64,000 bases of DNA from Secundilactobacillus silagincola (GCF_002583405.1 NZ_BCMJ01000009.1:1-64000), one strand, 5' to 3'. Shown: positions 9,648 through 20,293, numbered from the stretch's first letter. Numbers and translations: made by a program. Notes: generated from the letters alone by a model not told the origin.

Positions 9648-10346
9648 ATGGATGAAACGATTCAGCGGGCGTTTGAACAATCCAAGCACATCGTTTTCTT
9701 GACGGGTGCGGGCGTTTCAACGCCCTCTGGTATACCAGATTATCGTTCAAATAATGGGCTGTATACCCATCATAAAAACGCCGAGTATTATCTCAGTCAC
9801 ACCTGTTTAACTCAAGAGCCGGATGTGTTTTACGACTATGTAAAGACTAATTTGTATAAACCGGATGCTAAGCCCAACGTGATTCACGAAAAACAGGCAG
9901 CGTTGACGCAACAGGATCGTGCAACCATTGTGACCCAAAACATCGATAACTTGTATCGTAAAGCCGGCGCTAAGCACCTGGTGGAATTTCACGGTAACCT
10001 TTACCGGGTGTACTGCCAGAAGTGTCACCAAGAAGTGGATTGGCACGATTATCTTAAGAGCCCAGTTCATGAAGGCTGCGGCGGTCAGTTACGGCCAGAC
10101 GTTGTGCTGTATGAGGAAGGCTTAAACGAAGCTAATATTTCTAATGCAGTGAACGCGATGGCAAACGCTGATTTGATTGTCATCACGGGGACTTCCATGA
10201 GGGTTTATCCCTTTGCTGGGTTGTTAGATTACCGCAATCCCATGGCACCTGTTATTGTGATTAACAATGAACCACTGTCATTTTCGTTTAATTTTGAAAT
10301 GGTTCAAGAAGATGCCGCTAAGTTCTTTGAACAGCTCAAGGTATGA
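9648..10346 (+). CDS. Sir2 family NAD-dependent protein deacylase
   Basis: Sirtuins remove acyl groups from lysine while consuming NAD. The 232-residue protein has the NAD-binding motif GAGVSTPSGIPDYR (20-33), TQNID (96-100) and the catalytic histidine in EFHGNLYR (His115). The zinc module is atypical: Cys123 and Cys126 form the first pair, but the second pair reads His141-x-x-Cys144, a histidine where most sirtuins have cysteine. GGQLRPDVVLYEE continues the normal core. The ATG at 9648 has GGAGG 8 nt upstream; an upstream in-frame TTG has none. It is placed in the mvaA operon after the HELLH protein. Substrates are unknown. Confidence 0.92.
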   Translation: MDETIQRAFEQSKHIVFLTGAGVSTPSGIPDYRSNNGLYTHHKNAEYYLSHTCLTQEPDVFYDYVKTNLYKPDAKPNVIHEKQAALTQQDRATIVTQNIDNLYRKAGAKHLVEFHGNLYRVYCQKCHQEVDWHDYLKSPVHEGCGGQLRPDVVLYEEGLNEANISNAVNAMANADLIVITGTSMRVYPFAGLLDYRNPMAPVIVINNEPLSFSFNFEMVQEDAAKFFEQLKV

Positions 10347-10410
10347 GCACAACCATTAACAATTCGACCGGTTCGCCGGTCATACATATGTTTAGTAGGG
10401 GGATTCAACA

Positions 10411-11016
10411 ATGAGTAAATCGCGATTGGAAGCATTCACGGATGGTGTCATGGCCATCATCGTTACGATTTTGGTACTGGAAATCCCGGAACCGGATGGC
10501 ACGACTTTTAGTGCATTATGGCCGCTGCGGTATAAGTTGATTCTTTATCTGCTAAGCTTTCTGACGGTCACCGTTTATTGGAATAATCATCATCACCTGT
10601 TTCAAATTACGGAGATGGTCAGCGGGGCAGTATTATGGGCTAACAATCTCTTCTTACTGACCATCAGTGTGTTGCCGATTGCTACTGATTGGGCTGGCAG
10701 TCATACGGGATATTCAGCGCCTGAAGCGACCATGGGAATCGTCTTTTTAGCGGTTAATATCAGTTTTTACGTTTTAGTTAAGGCCCTATTAGCCGCGCAT
10801 GAACCCGATTCAGTGTTTACGAAATTCTTTGGTAAGGGACAGCGCAAGTCCTGGTATTCAATGCTGGTTGTTCTGATTGGCATTGGCTTAGCGTTTGTCT
10901 GGCCACCGGCTTCTGCAATTCTCTGTTTTGGTTCGTTGGTTCCGTGGATCGTGCCGGATCACCGCGTTGATCGGTATTTAAAAAAGAAGAGTAAACAGCA
11001 GTTAGTTAAAAAATGA
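10411..11016 (+). CDS. TMEM175 family channel protein (DUF1211)
   Basis: A 201-residue membrane protein with about five or six hydrophobic helices. The first helix carries the family motif RLEAFTDGVMAIIVTILVLE (residues 5-24), equivalent to the FSDG pore-lining motif of bacterial TMEM175 potassium-permeable channels. The C-terminus is short and basic (KKKSKQQLVKK). The ATG at 10411 has TAGGGGGA upstream. A small GC-rich stem (GACCGG-TTCG-CCGGTC, 10366-10381) lies in the gap after sir2 without a T-run, so partial readthrough from sir2 is possible. The stop overlaps the 5' flank of the next gene. Ion selectivity is inferred from the family. Confidence 0.88.
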   Translation: MSKSRLEAFTDGVMAIIVTILVLEIPEPDGTTFSALWPLRYKLILYLLSFLTVTVYWNNHHHLFQITEMVSGAVLWANNLFLLTISVLPIATDWAGSHTGYSAPEATMGIVFLAVNISFYVLVKALLAAHEPDSVFTKFFGKGQRKSWYSMLVVLIGIGLAFVWPPASAILCFGSLVPWIVPDHRVDRYLKKKSKQQLVKK

Positions 11017-11030
11017 GTGAGGTGCTTTTG

Positions 11031-11876
11031 ATGATTACAATTGGTTTAACGACTTGGAAAGAGCACCCGGCTTTAATTCAAAATGTGCAACGGGATGTGA
11101 CGCTGCCGGAATACGCGGCAGTTTTGCCAGTCGTTGAGTTAGACACACCGTTTTATGGGATTCCAAGGGCCAGTACGGTTGCTAACTGGCAAAAAGAAGT
11201 CCCAGAAAAGTTTCAGTTTATCTTGAAAGCAAATAAGCTCATGACCAAGCATGATTATGGCAAGGAGGAGGCCAGCGATGAGGAGCGTCAGCAGGCCTTT
11301 ACCGAGTACCGCAGAATGGTTCGGCCACTGGTTAGCGCACATCAATTAAAAACCGTGTTATTCCAGTTCCCACCCTTTTTTCAGCGAACAACTGAGAATT
11401 TACAGTGGTTATTCGAAATTCGTGATCAGATGGCTGATTTACCAATCGCAGTGGAGTTTCGTGATCCCAGTTGGTATGATCCCGCTTTAACCGATGACTT
11501 AATGCGTTATTTAGCAGGTCTTAATATGACTCACGTGATCGTGGACGAGCCGCATCGTTTAAACGATGGTGTGCCATTCGTTGCTAAAGTAGCCGATGAT
11601 CGGTTAGCTTTAATGCGGTTGCACGGACGCAACGAACAGGGCTGGTTCAATCGGGGTAAGGATTGGCGCGGTGTCCGAACGCTTTATAAATATAGTGACG
11701 AGGAACTAGCCGCCTTTGCAGCAACGGTTTCTGAATTAAGTACGCAAGTCCGTGAAGTTTGCGTTATTTTCAATAATAATTCGGGGCGTGACGCTGCACC
11801 TAACGCGCTTGCGTTAAGGGATTTGCTGCATTTATCATGGCAAGGGCTAGGGCCTCAGCAAATGAGTTTGTTTTGA
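11031..11876 (+). CDS. DUF72 domain-containing protein
   Basis: A 281-residue protein of the DUF72 (YecE/YunF) family, TIM-barrel-like and of unresolved biochemical role. Visible family features are the opening GLTTWKEHP, the segment VVELDTPFYGIP, AVEFRDPSWY in the middle and the terminal QQMSLF, very typical of this family. An ATG at 11013 overlaps the previous stop, but the ATG at 11031 has GAGGTG 6 nt upstream and is preferred. It appears translationally coupled to the TMEM175 gene. No clear terminator follows; the next 130 nt carry the metG promoter. Confidence 0.9.
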   Translation: MITIGLTTWKEHPALIQNVQRDVTLPEYAAVLPVVELDTPFYGIPRASTVANWQKEVPEKFQFILKANKLMTKHDYGKEEASDEERQQAFTEYRRMVRPLVSAHQLKTVLFQFPPFFQRTTENLQWLFEIRDQMADLPIAVEFRDPSWYDPALTDDLMRYLAGLNMTHVIVDEPHRLNDGVPFVAKVADDRLALMRLHGRNEQGWFNRGKDWRGVRTLYKYSDEELAAFAATVSELSTQVREVCVIFNNNSGRDAAPNALALRDLLHLSWQGLGPQQMSLF

Positions 11877-11955
11877 GTTCTGTGTAAAATGATGAGACTC
11901 TGGCCCGAAAACTAGCAGTTGATGACTGAGAGTTATTTCTCCAACGGGTCAGATA

Positions 11956-11964
11956 TGCTATAAT
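11956..11964 (+). promoter_or_regulatory. Extended -10 promoter of metG
   Basis: TGCTATAAT is a perfect extended -10 element (TG-N-TATAAT). No good -35 is present at the right distance, which is tolerated for extended -10 promoters. Initiation near 11971 gives a leader of about 65 nt before metG. Confidence 0.7.
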
Positions 11965-11986
11965 GTTGGAGACTTTCTAGAAATAA

Positions 11987-14089
<2,103 letters not shown>

Positions 14090-14119
14090 TAACTAAACTT
14101 TCGCAAGTGGCGGAAGGCG

Positions 14120-14156
14120 AAATCCGAATTTTCAGTCATTGAATATTCGGATTTTT
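14120..14156 (+). terminator. Intrinsic terminator after metG
   Basis: Arms AAATCCGAAT (14120-14129) and ATTCGGATTT (14145-14154) form a 10-bp stem with a 15-nt loop, followed by TTTTTGC. It precedes the tatD ribosome binding site by only about 10 nt, so it probably reduces rather than blocks readthrough. Confidence 0.7.
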
Positions 14157-14181
14157 GCTTCAATGTAGGAGAAATATTGTT

Positions 14182-14958
14182 ATGAAAATTTTTGATTCAC
14201 ATACCCATTTGAACAGCGAAGAATTTATCGATGATGTTCCGCGTTATCTGGCACGGGCAGCAGATTTAGACGTTGTGAAAATGACCATCGTGGGTTCAAA
14301 TACCGAACTGAACAGACAGGCGGTTCGGCTGGCTCACGAGTATCCCCAGTTGCACGCAGCTGTTGGCTGGCACCCGGAGGACTCAAAATTCTACGATGCT
14401 GATAAGGAAAAAGTTTTAGAGCAGCAGTTAGAAGAGGACCGGGTCGTTGCTCTTGGGGAAATTGGACTGGATTATCACTGGGATTCTTCACCGCAGGATG
14501 TGCAACGAAAAGTATTTAAACGGCAAATTGAAATCGCCAAGGACCATGGTATGCCAATCGTGGTGCATAACCGGGACGCTTTTGAGGATACCTATAACAT
14601 CATTAAATCAGTGGGTATTAAGGATACTGGTGGTGTTATGCACAGTTTTAATGGTGATCCAGAATGGTTGAAGAAGTTTCTTGATCTGGGTATGATGATT
14701 TCGTATTCGGGAGTGGCCAGCTTTAAGAATGCTCACGAAGTTCATGATTCTGTTCGGGCGACCCCCCTTGACCGGATGATGGTTGAGACGGATGCACCGT
14801 ACCTGACACCTGAACCGCACCGGGGCGAGCAGAACGAACCAGGCTTTACTCGTTATACCGTAGAAGCTATAGCTAAGGAACGCCAGACCACACCAGAAGA
14901 AATAGCCGCAGCAACCTGGCAGAACGCACACCGATTTTTTAAGATTAAGGAGTCCTAG
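14182..14958 (+). CDS. TatD family metal-dependent hydrolase
   Basis: A 258-residue TIM-barrel amidohydrolase of the TatD/YabD family, whose members act as metal-dependent 3'-5' nucleases. The metal ligands are visible: DSHTHL near the N-terminus, GEIGLDYHWD in mid-protein, VVHNRDAFED, GVMHSFNGDPE and VETDAPYLTPEPHRG near the C-terminus. The ATG at 14182 lies 10 nt after TAGGAG. The stop is one base before the TTG start of rnmV, so the genes are translationally linked. The order metG-tatD-rnmV-rsmA is the same as in Bacillus subtilis (metS-yabD-rnmV-ksgA). All catalytic residues appear intact. Confidence 0.95.
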   Translation: MKIFDSHTHLNSEEFIDDVPRYLARAADLDVVKMTIVGSNTELNRQAVRLAHEYPQLHAAVGWHPEDSKFYDADKEKVLEQQLEEDRVVALGEIGLDYHWDSSPQDVQRKVFKRQIEIAKDHGMPIVVHNRDAFEDTYNIIKSVGIKDTGGVMHSFNGDPEWLKKFLDLGMMISYSGVASFKNAHEVHDSVRATPLDRMMVETDAPYLTPEPHRGEQNEPGFTRYTVEAIAKERQTTPEEIAAATWQNAHRFFKIKES

Positions 14959-14959
14959 A

Positions 14960-15529
14960 TTGAAAACCATTAAAGAAGTCATCGTGGTTGAAGGTAAAGA
15001 CGATACTAAGCAAATTGCGAAGGCAGTTAAAGCAGATACGATTGAAACCCGTGGCTCTGCTGTACCAGAAGAAACCCTTGATTTGATTGAGGAAGTGGCA
15101 AAAAAGCGCGGTATTATCATTTTCACTGATCCTGATTTTTCGGGTGAAAAAATTCGCAAAATCGTTTCGGAAGTGGTGCCTAACGCTAAGCACGCTTTCT
15201 TACCTAAAGCTGAGGGGGTGCCTACCAAAGCAGGCGGATCATTAGGCGTGGAACATGCTAGCGCCGAAGCAATACGCGAAGCCTTGGCCCACGTGTATAC
15301 TGAGGGTGATTCAACAGTTGAACAGATCAGTCAGGCAGATTTGATCAAGGCTCGATTAGTCGGGGTCCCTGAAGCCAAAGCCCGTCGTGAAGCTCTAGGT
15401 GAGTTATTGCGAATCGGTTATGTGAACGGTAAGCAGCTCAAAAAGCGGCTTTTGATGTTCCAAATTAGTTCAGAGACATTCTGGCATGCGATTGAACAGA
15501 TCGACCAAGAGGAGAGTGAACGCCAATGA
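14960..15529 (+). CDS. Ribonuclease M5
   Basis: RNase M5 performs the final maturation of 5S rRNA. The 189-residue protein has the TOPRIM signature VVEGKDDT (catalytic Glu) near the N-terminus and the metal-binding acidic motif FTDPDFSGEKIR at about residues 55-66. Translation starts at a TTG: AAGGAG lies 7 nt upstream and no ATG is available nearby. The gene starts one base after tatD and overlaps rsmA by 4 nt (ATGA), so the three form one operon. No 5S rRNA gene is in the window. Length and motifs are normal. Confidence 0.95.
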   Translation: MKTIKEVIVVEGKDDTKQIAKAVKADTIETRGSAVPEETLDLIEEVAKKRGIIIFTDPDFSGEKIRKIVSEVVPNAKHAFLPKAEGVPTKAGGSLGVEHASAEAIREALAHVYTEGDSTVEQISQADLIKARLVGVPEAKARREALGELLRIGYVNGKQLKKRLLMFQISSETFWHAIEQIDQEESERQ

Positions 15530-16410
15530 GTACACCATTAATTGCAAGTCCGGCACGAACACAGGCGATTATTAACCGATATGGTTTAAACGTAAAGAAG
15601 AGTCTCGGCCAAAACTTTTTGACTGACATTAATATTTTGGAGCACATTGTCCAGGCAGCTGAACTGTCAGAGAAGGATAATGTGATTGAAATTGGTCCTG
15701 GTATTGGTGGTCTAACAGAGTTTTTAGCTCAAAACAGCCATCATGTATTAGCTTTTGAAATTGATGATCAGCTAGTGCCAATCTTGGGAGAAACACTATC
15801 CCAGTACGATAATATTACGATTCTTAACCAAGATATTTTGAAAGCCAATTTGCCCCAGTTGATCAAGGAAAATTTTGATCCTGATCGACCGTTAAAACTG
15901 GTAGCTAATTTGCCATACTACATTACCACGCCGATTTTGATGAACGTGTTACAAAGTGGCATTCAATTTGAGTCAATCACGGTCATGATGCAAAAGGAAG
16001 TGGCGGATCGGCTAGTTGCTGTTCCAGGCACGAAGGCTTACGGTTCACTTTCAATTGCGGTCCAGTATCAAACGGATGCTCAAGTGGCATTTACCGTTCC
16101 ACGGACAGCGTTTATTCCGCAACCGAACGTGGATTCAGCCATTGTCACTATGAAGAAGCGGGTACCTTTCGATCCAGCTCCTTTTGACGACAAAGTATTT
16201 GCAAAGTTTGTTAAGGGCAGTTTCATGCATCGCCGGAAGAGTTTTTGGAATAATCTTTGTGCAATTTTTGGGAAGGATCAGGATGTTAAAGACCGTATCA
16301 CGAACGTCTTGAATAAGGTCAGAATTTCACCACAAATTAGAGCAGAGAAACTAACCATTGAACAGTTTATTGAACTCACAAACGCGTTGCACGAAGAGGG
16401 TTTGTTATAA
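15526..16410 (+). CDS. 16S rRNA adenine dimethyltransferase RsmA (KsgA)
   Basis: Dimethylates two adjacent adenines in helix 45 of 16S rRNA, a late step in small-subunit assembly; its loss is the classical cause of kasugamycin resistance. The 294-residue protein shows KKSLGQNFLTD at the N-terminus, the SAM-binding motif IEIGPGIGGLTE, and the catalytic NLPYY in LVANLPYYITTPIL. The ATG overlaps the rnmV stop in a 4-nt ATGA junction. The C-terminal domain (from about 200) is complete. A weak hairpin (AAATCCT / AGGATTT, 16480-16501) follows, before the veg promoter. Confidence 0.96.
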   Translation: MSTPLIASPARTQAIINRYGLNVKKSLGQNFLTDINILEHIVQAAELSEKDNVIEIGPGIGGLTEFLAQNSHHVLAFEIDDQLVPILGETLSQYDNITILNQDILKANLPQLIKENFDPDRPLKLVANLPYYITTPILMNVLQSGIQFESITVMMQKEVADRLVAVPGTKAYGSLSIAVQYQTDAQVAFTVPRTAFIPQPNVDSAIVTMKKRVPFDPAPFDDKVFAKFVKGSFMHRRKSFWNNLCAIFGKDQDVKDRITNVLNKVRISPQIRAEKLTIEQFIELTNALHEEGLL

Positions 16411-16527
16411 AAACTTTTCGGTACGCTGATGAGTTAACCGCAACAGACGCTTTTTCGATAAGCGGGACACGTGTCTGCTAAATCCTATCATGAAAGGATT
16501 TTAATCTGTTTTTTCATGACAAAATAC

Positions 16528-16556
16528 TTGTTGTAAATAAGCGGTTGTGGTATAAT
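16528..16556 (+). promoter_or_regulatory. Promoter of veg
   Basis: TTGTTG (16528-16533), a 17-nt spacer and TATAAT (16551-16556), with an extended -10 TG at 16548-16549. This strong promoter matches the known high expression of veg in Bacillus subtilis. Confidence 0.8.
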
Positions 16557-16607
16557 TTGACTTTTCTGTGAAACCATGATAAAATGTTTCACACAAGGGG
16601 TGAGGTC

Positions 16608-16865
16608 ATGCCAACAAGTTTAGCAACTATTAAGGACCGGCTGTCAACACACATTGGCCAGGAACTTATGGTAGTCGCCCAGGCAGGGCGTAAAAAAACA
16701 ACGGAACGACACGGAATTCTTAAAGAGACATATCCTGCTGTTTTCGTTGTGGATCTGGACCAAGATGAAAATTCATTCGAACGTGTTTCTTACAGTTATA
16801 CAGATATTCTGACTCAGAATATTCAGATTAACTTTGGCGATGGCGATGAGGATGACAATCAATAA
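16608..16865 (+). CDS. Veg family protein
   Basis: An 85-residue basic-to-acidic small protein of the Veg family (DUF1021), strongly expressed in Gram-positive bacteria. In Bacillus subtilis it has been linked to biofilm gene expression; its molecular role is not firmly known. Family features include GQELMVVAQAGRKKTTERHG and the acidic C-terminus. The ATG at 16608 follows a GGGGTGAGG site; an upstream in-frame ATG at 16584 lacks one. It has its own extended -10 promoter and terminator, and occupies its usual place between rsmA and ispE, here separated from ispE by the surface-protein region. Confidence 0.93.
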   Translation: MPTSLATIKDRLSTHIGQELMVVAQAGRKKTTERHGILKETYPAVFVVDLDQDENSFERVSYSYTDILTQNIQINFGDGDEDDNQ

Positions 16866-16869
16866 AAAT

Positions 16870-16890
16870 GGGCCTTTGAGGCCTTTTTTT
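16870..16890 (+). terminator. Intrinsic terminator of veg
   Basis: A short stem GGCCT / AGGCC with a 3-nt loop is followed by seven T residues, 5 nt after the veg stop codon. Confidence 0.8.
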
Positions 16891-16910
16891 ATTGGCTAAA
16901 ATTAAGGGAT

Positions 16911-17040
16911 AGTGTGACACAACTCGGTCGATTCCGGCGCAGGTTTAGACTAGATTAAAGTATTGAACAAAAGCAAACTTTAAATTGTCTTTAAATCAAG
17001 AAGCCAAATGAAATTTTTATCAATATAGACTTATGTCACA
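16911..17040 (+). repeat. Intergenic structured repeat, copy A (hairpin lost)
   Basis: Begins AGTGTGACACAACTCGG and ends TATAGACTTATGTCACA, the ends forming an imperfect inverted repeat (TGTGACA). It is related to the copies at 25341, 44803 and 53071, but after the 5' segment ending GATTCC it jumps directly to GGCGCAGGTTTAGAC, so the internal hairpin of about 70 nt is missing. It lies 45 nt after the veg stop, in the orientation of veg. From 17041 to 17333 I see no gene, only AT-rich DNA that must hold the promoter of the surface-protein gene, which I cannot assign. Confidence 0.75.
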
Positions 17041-17333
17041 TTTTTTTTTGCTAATTAAGGCACTGAAATTGTAACTGACAGTGGCGAACCCACCGTTATG
17101 TGGTAATATACAAATGTGTACTCCTATTTGAGTAATTTTATATGATGGTTAGATATGACTATGAATTGTCAGAGTACATAAAGATATCCTAAGAGGGGGA
17201 ATTAGGTTCTGTGAGAAACGTGGCACTATTAAGGCACTTTTTTCGGAGATATTGTTAGATTTGTGGGATAAGTCATGGTATGCAATGAAACTTAGTTTAG
17301 TGTGATTGTTAATATCAAGAGGGGGAAATTATT

Positions 17334-20240
17334 ATGGGAAAAGGTACAAAAATTGGTGCGATCACTACTGCTGCAGCGATGGCTGGAATTATAGGGGTTT
17401 CAGTGAATGCAGAAGCTAAAGAACCAGAATCGACATCAACAAATGTGACAAGTTCTTCAACATCAACTTCGTCATTGCTTGATAGTCAAGTTAATCAAGC
17501 ACAAAAACAAGTCAGTGATGCACAGACCAATGTTGATTCAGCACAGACTGAAGTTAACCAAGCGACGACTGATAGCAACAATGTAAGCGCTTCCCAAAAA
17601 GCCGCTAAGGATGCGCTTGATACAGCCAATGCTGATTTAACTGCTACAAAGCAGGAACAGGCCGCTGCTGCTAATTTGGAAGCACAAGCAACTCCCAAGG
17701 CTATTAGTGATGCTAAAAATGACGTATCCACTGCTCAGCAGAAGGTAAAAGATGATCAAACTGCAGTGGGCAATGCGCAGACGAAGCAACAGGATGCTCA
17801 AAATAATGTGCAAACCGCTGCTACTGTTATGAGTAAGGCTGACCAAACTGTTGCCAATCAACAAAAGGTAGTTGACGGTAGTACCCAGGCGGTTACAGAT
17901 GCCCAGAAAGCATTAGATGGCACTGGTTCGGCTGAATTAAGTAAGAATAAAGCAGACGCTCAAAATGCAGTTAATACTGATAAGCAAACGATTACGGATG
18001 ATCAGAAAAAGGTTGATGACGCCACAGCTGTAAAAAATCAGGCTGATGCAGATCTTGCGACTGCAGATCAGGCTAAAAAAGATGCTGATAAATCGGTCAG
18101 TGATTCAAATGCGGCGGTTCAAACTGCCAAAACTGCTGCAGATCAGGCGCAATCAGCAGTTAATGCAACGCAACAGCAAATTGATGCTTTAAAACAAGCA
18201 GCTGGAGTAGATAATTCGTTGCCTACATTAACGAAGGAATACGGACAGTTGGTTGATTTTATTGGTTTAGCTAACCCCACTGGTGAAGAAAAAGCGCAAA
18301 TCCCAGCTAAAGTTCAACAATTGAAGGCTGTTGTTGCCCAAATATGGCAGGACTATAAAGACTATCAACCAACTAGTGAAGATGTTGCACAAATAATTCC
18401 GGATATTACTAATATGACGACAGAACAGCAAACGGAATTAAGTACGTTTGTAGCTGGATTATTGAATCCACTAAGAGCGGATATTGGTCATACACCTCTA
18501 ACGGTTTCAAAAGGGTCACAAAAACTTGCTAATGATGTGGCTGCAAGATATGATGCAGATGACTGGAACGTAGCGCAATCGTTTCATGATAATGTTGGTG
18601 TTAATGATGTTTCAATTGAAAATGGTTTGCAACCATATGCTAAACAAGCGACTGACGGGTCTTTAGTACGAAATGATGGCTATCAAATGTATGAAAGCGC
18701 GGAGTCAGCAGATTCAGATCTGGCTAAAGGTACGATTGCAAGTACGCAAGGTATTTCAATGGCGACGTTAAAGGACAAAGTTTATAGTACTGTTCAACAA
18801 ATGTTGTTTGACGATGCAGATTCAGGTTGGGGACACGCTGTGGCGCTTCTTGGCTCGTGGTATCCAAAGGACAAGGCAAATTATTTCGGTATTTCGTTTG
18901 ATACACTTGGTCAACAACATTTGCTAGTAGTTCCCGACAATGGTTTTGATATTGCAGATTCTTCCAAGTTTGATACTCAGGATACCTATCCAATTCCAGA
19001 AAGCAAGCCCTCGGATGCACAGGCTAAGCTAGCCACGCTAAACACACTTCAAAGTCAACAGTCGGATACCTTAAATGATGCTAAAACGGTGTTAACACAA
19101 AAACAATCCGCTTTAACAGCCGCTAAACAAGCACAAACTACCGCTACTGATGCCCTCACCAAAGCTAAGACTGCAGCTGATAAAGCAACTGCCAATCTGA
19201 GTTCCGCAACAGACGCACTAAACACAGCCAAGAGTAAATTAACGACTGACCAAAAAGCTCTAGATAAAGCAACTGCCGACTTGGCCAATCTAAGCGCTGA
19301 TGCTCAGACAAAACAGGCAGCCTTAGACGCTGCCAATGCTCAGTTAACTGCTGATAAAGCAAAATTGGCAACGTTAACTACTGCGGCACAGCAAGCTAAA
19401 GCTAATTCCGATACTGCTCAAAATGCTTTGACCACCGCTCAGCAAAATTTGAATACAGCTAAGAAGCAGTTGACTGATGATAGTAACAAGGTCAATGAAC
19501 TACAGCAAAAAGTGACTGATTTGCAAAATGCAGGGACCCAGTTAGCTGATGCTAATCAAGCGGTTAAAGCAGCTCAAGATGACGTGAATACAGCACAGGT
19601 TGCCTATGATAAAGTAAAAGGACAAGCAACAACAGCCGCTGATCAATTAAAGGTGGCTCAGGCTAAACTGGATGCTGCAAAGCAGAGTTTGGTTACGGCA
19701 AATCAGAATTTAGCTAAGTGGGAAAAGAGTGCAATTCTTTGGCCACAAGTTGTTCAGGCTTTTAAAGAGGCACCGGCAAAAGTTGCAGCGAGAAATACGG
19801 TTCAGACGCAAGTCCAGATTCAACCCGAGGAAAATGGTTCAGCTAGTTCAACGAGTAACAACTCATCAGTATTACCAAGTCAGGAAGGTTCAAATTCTTT
19901 GGCGAGTCCATCGCAAAAGGCGACACCTACTCAACAGCCTAATAGTAATGGGACGACTCAGAATACTGAAGTGAAACCAGCAGCAGTTAGCCAAACTAAT
20001 AGCCATTCACAGGGTGCGCAATCTTCAGTTAAAGCGCCACAGGATTTACTTTTCGATAAGAATGGACAAGTTTCAGGGACAACTGTACAAGCAAACAAGG
20101 TGTCGAAAGCTACCGATGTGAGTGCCAATAGTTTACCGCAAACATCTGAAGTAAATGAGGGCAACTTACTAGCTTTAATTGGATTAAGTTTGATGACGCT
20201 CTTCAGTAAATTTATTTTAAGGAAAAAGAATCGGATTTAA
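17334..20240 (+). CDS. Cell-wall anchored coiled-coil protein, SEC10/PgrA-type
   Basis: A 968-residue surface protein. Residues 1-30 form a signal peptide (GKGTKIG followed by an Ala-rich core, cleavage near NAEA). About 45-290 is Ala/Asp/Lys/Thr-rich heptad coiled coil; about 300-560 is a globular domain resembling the SEC10/PgrA surface-exclusion (CAP-like) domain, including LNPLRADIGHTPLTV and SGWGHAVALLGSWY. A second coiled coil spans about 565-800 and a Ser/Thr/Asn/Gln-rich wall spanner about 810-930. The sorting signal LPQTS at 934-938 is followed by a hydrophobic segment and RKKNRI, so a class A sortase, such as that at 44052, should anchor it. The ATG has GAGGGGGAAA upstream. Likely roles are adhesion or mating/aggregation control; these are inferred. 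Confidence 0.9.
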   Translation: MGKGTKIGAITTAAAMAGIIGVSVNAEAKEPESTSTNVTSSSTSTSSLLDSQVNQAQKQVSDAQTNVDSAQTEVNQATTDSNNVSASQKAAKDALDTANADLTATKQEQAAAANLEAQATPKAISDAKNDVSTAQQKVKDDQTAVGNAQTKQQDAQNNVQTAATVMSKADQTVANQQKVVDGSTQAVTDAQKALDGTGSAELSKNKADAQNAVNTDKQTITDDQKKVDDATAVKNQADADLATADQAKKDADKSVSDSNAAVQTAKTAADQAQSAVNATQQQIDALKQAAGVDNSLPTLTKEYGQLVDFIGLANPTGEEKAQIPAKVQQLKAVVAQIWQDYKDYQPTSEDVAQIIPDITNMTTEQQTELSTFVAGLLNPLRADIGHTPLTVSKGSQKLANDVAARYDADDWNVAQSFHDNVGVNDVSIENGLQPYAKQATDGSLVRNDGYQMYESAESADSDLAKGTIASTQGISMATLKDKVYSTVQQMLFDDADSGWGHAVALLGSWYPKDKANYFGISFDTLGQQHLLVVPDNGFDIADSSKFDTQDTYPIPESKPSDAQAKLATLNTLQSQQSDTLNDAKTVLTQKQSALTAAKQAQTTATDALTKAKTAADKATANLSSATDALNTAKSKLTTDQKALDKATADLANLSADAQTKQAALDAANAQLTADKAKLATLTTAAQQAKANSDTAQNALTTAQQNLNTAKKQLTDDSNKVNELQQKVTDLQNAGTQLADANQAVKAAQDDVNTAQVAYDKVKGQATTAADQLKVAQAKLDAAKQSLVTANQNLAKWEKSAILWPQVVQAFKEAPAKVAARNTVQTQVQIQPEENGSASSTSNNSSVLPSQEGSNSLASPSQKATPTQQPNSNGTTQNTEVKPAAVSQTNSHSQGAQSSVKAPQDLLFDKNGQVSGTTVQANKVSKATDVSANSLPQTSEVNEGNLLALIGLSLMTLFSKFILRKKNRI

Positions 20241-20262
20241 TATATTATCCAAGTTAATCTTT

Positions 20263-20293
20263 AGCACAGTCAGCGATTTGACTGTGCTTTTTT
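20263..20293 (+). terminator. Intrinsic terminator of the surface-protein gene
   Basis: AGCACAGTC pairs with GACTGTGCT (8-nt loop), followed by a T-run. Located 23 nt after the surface-protein stop. Confidence 0.9.

Noticed and set aside
14608-15228. Minus-strand frame of 206 codons opposite tatD and rnmV
   Set aside because: It lies antisense to two well-recognised genes with intact motifs; its composition is that of a shadow frame.
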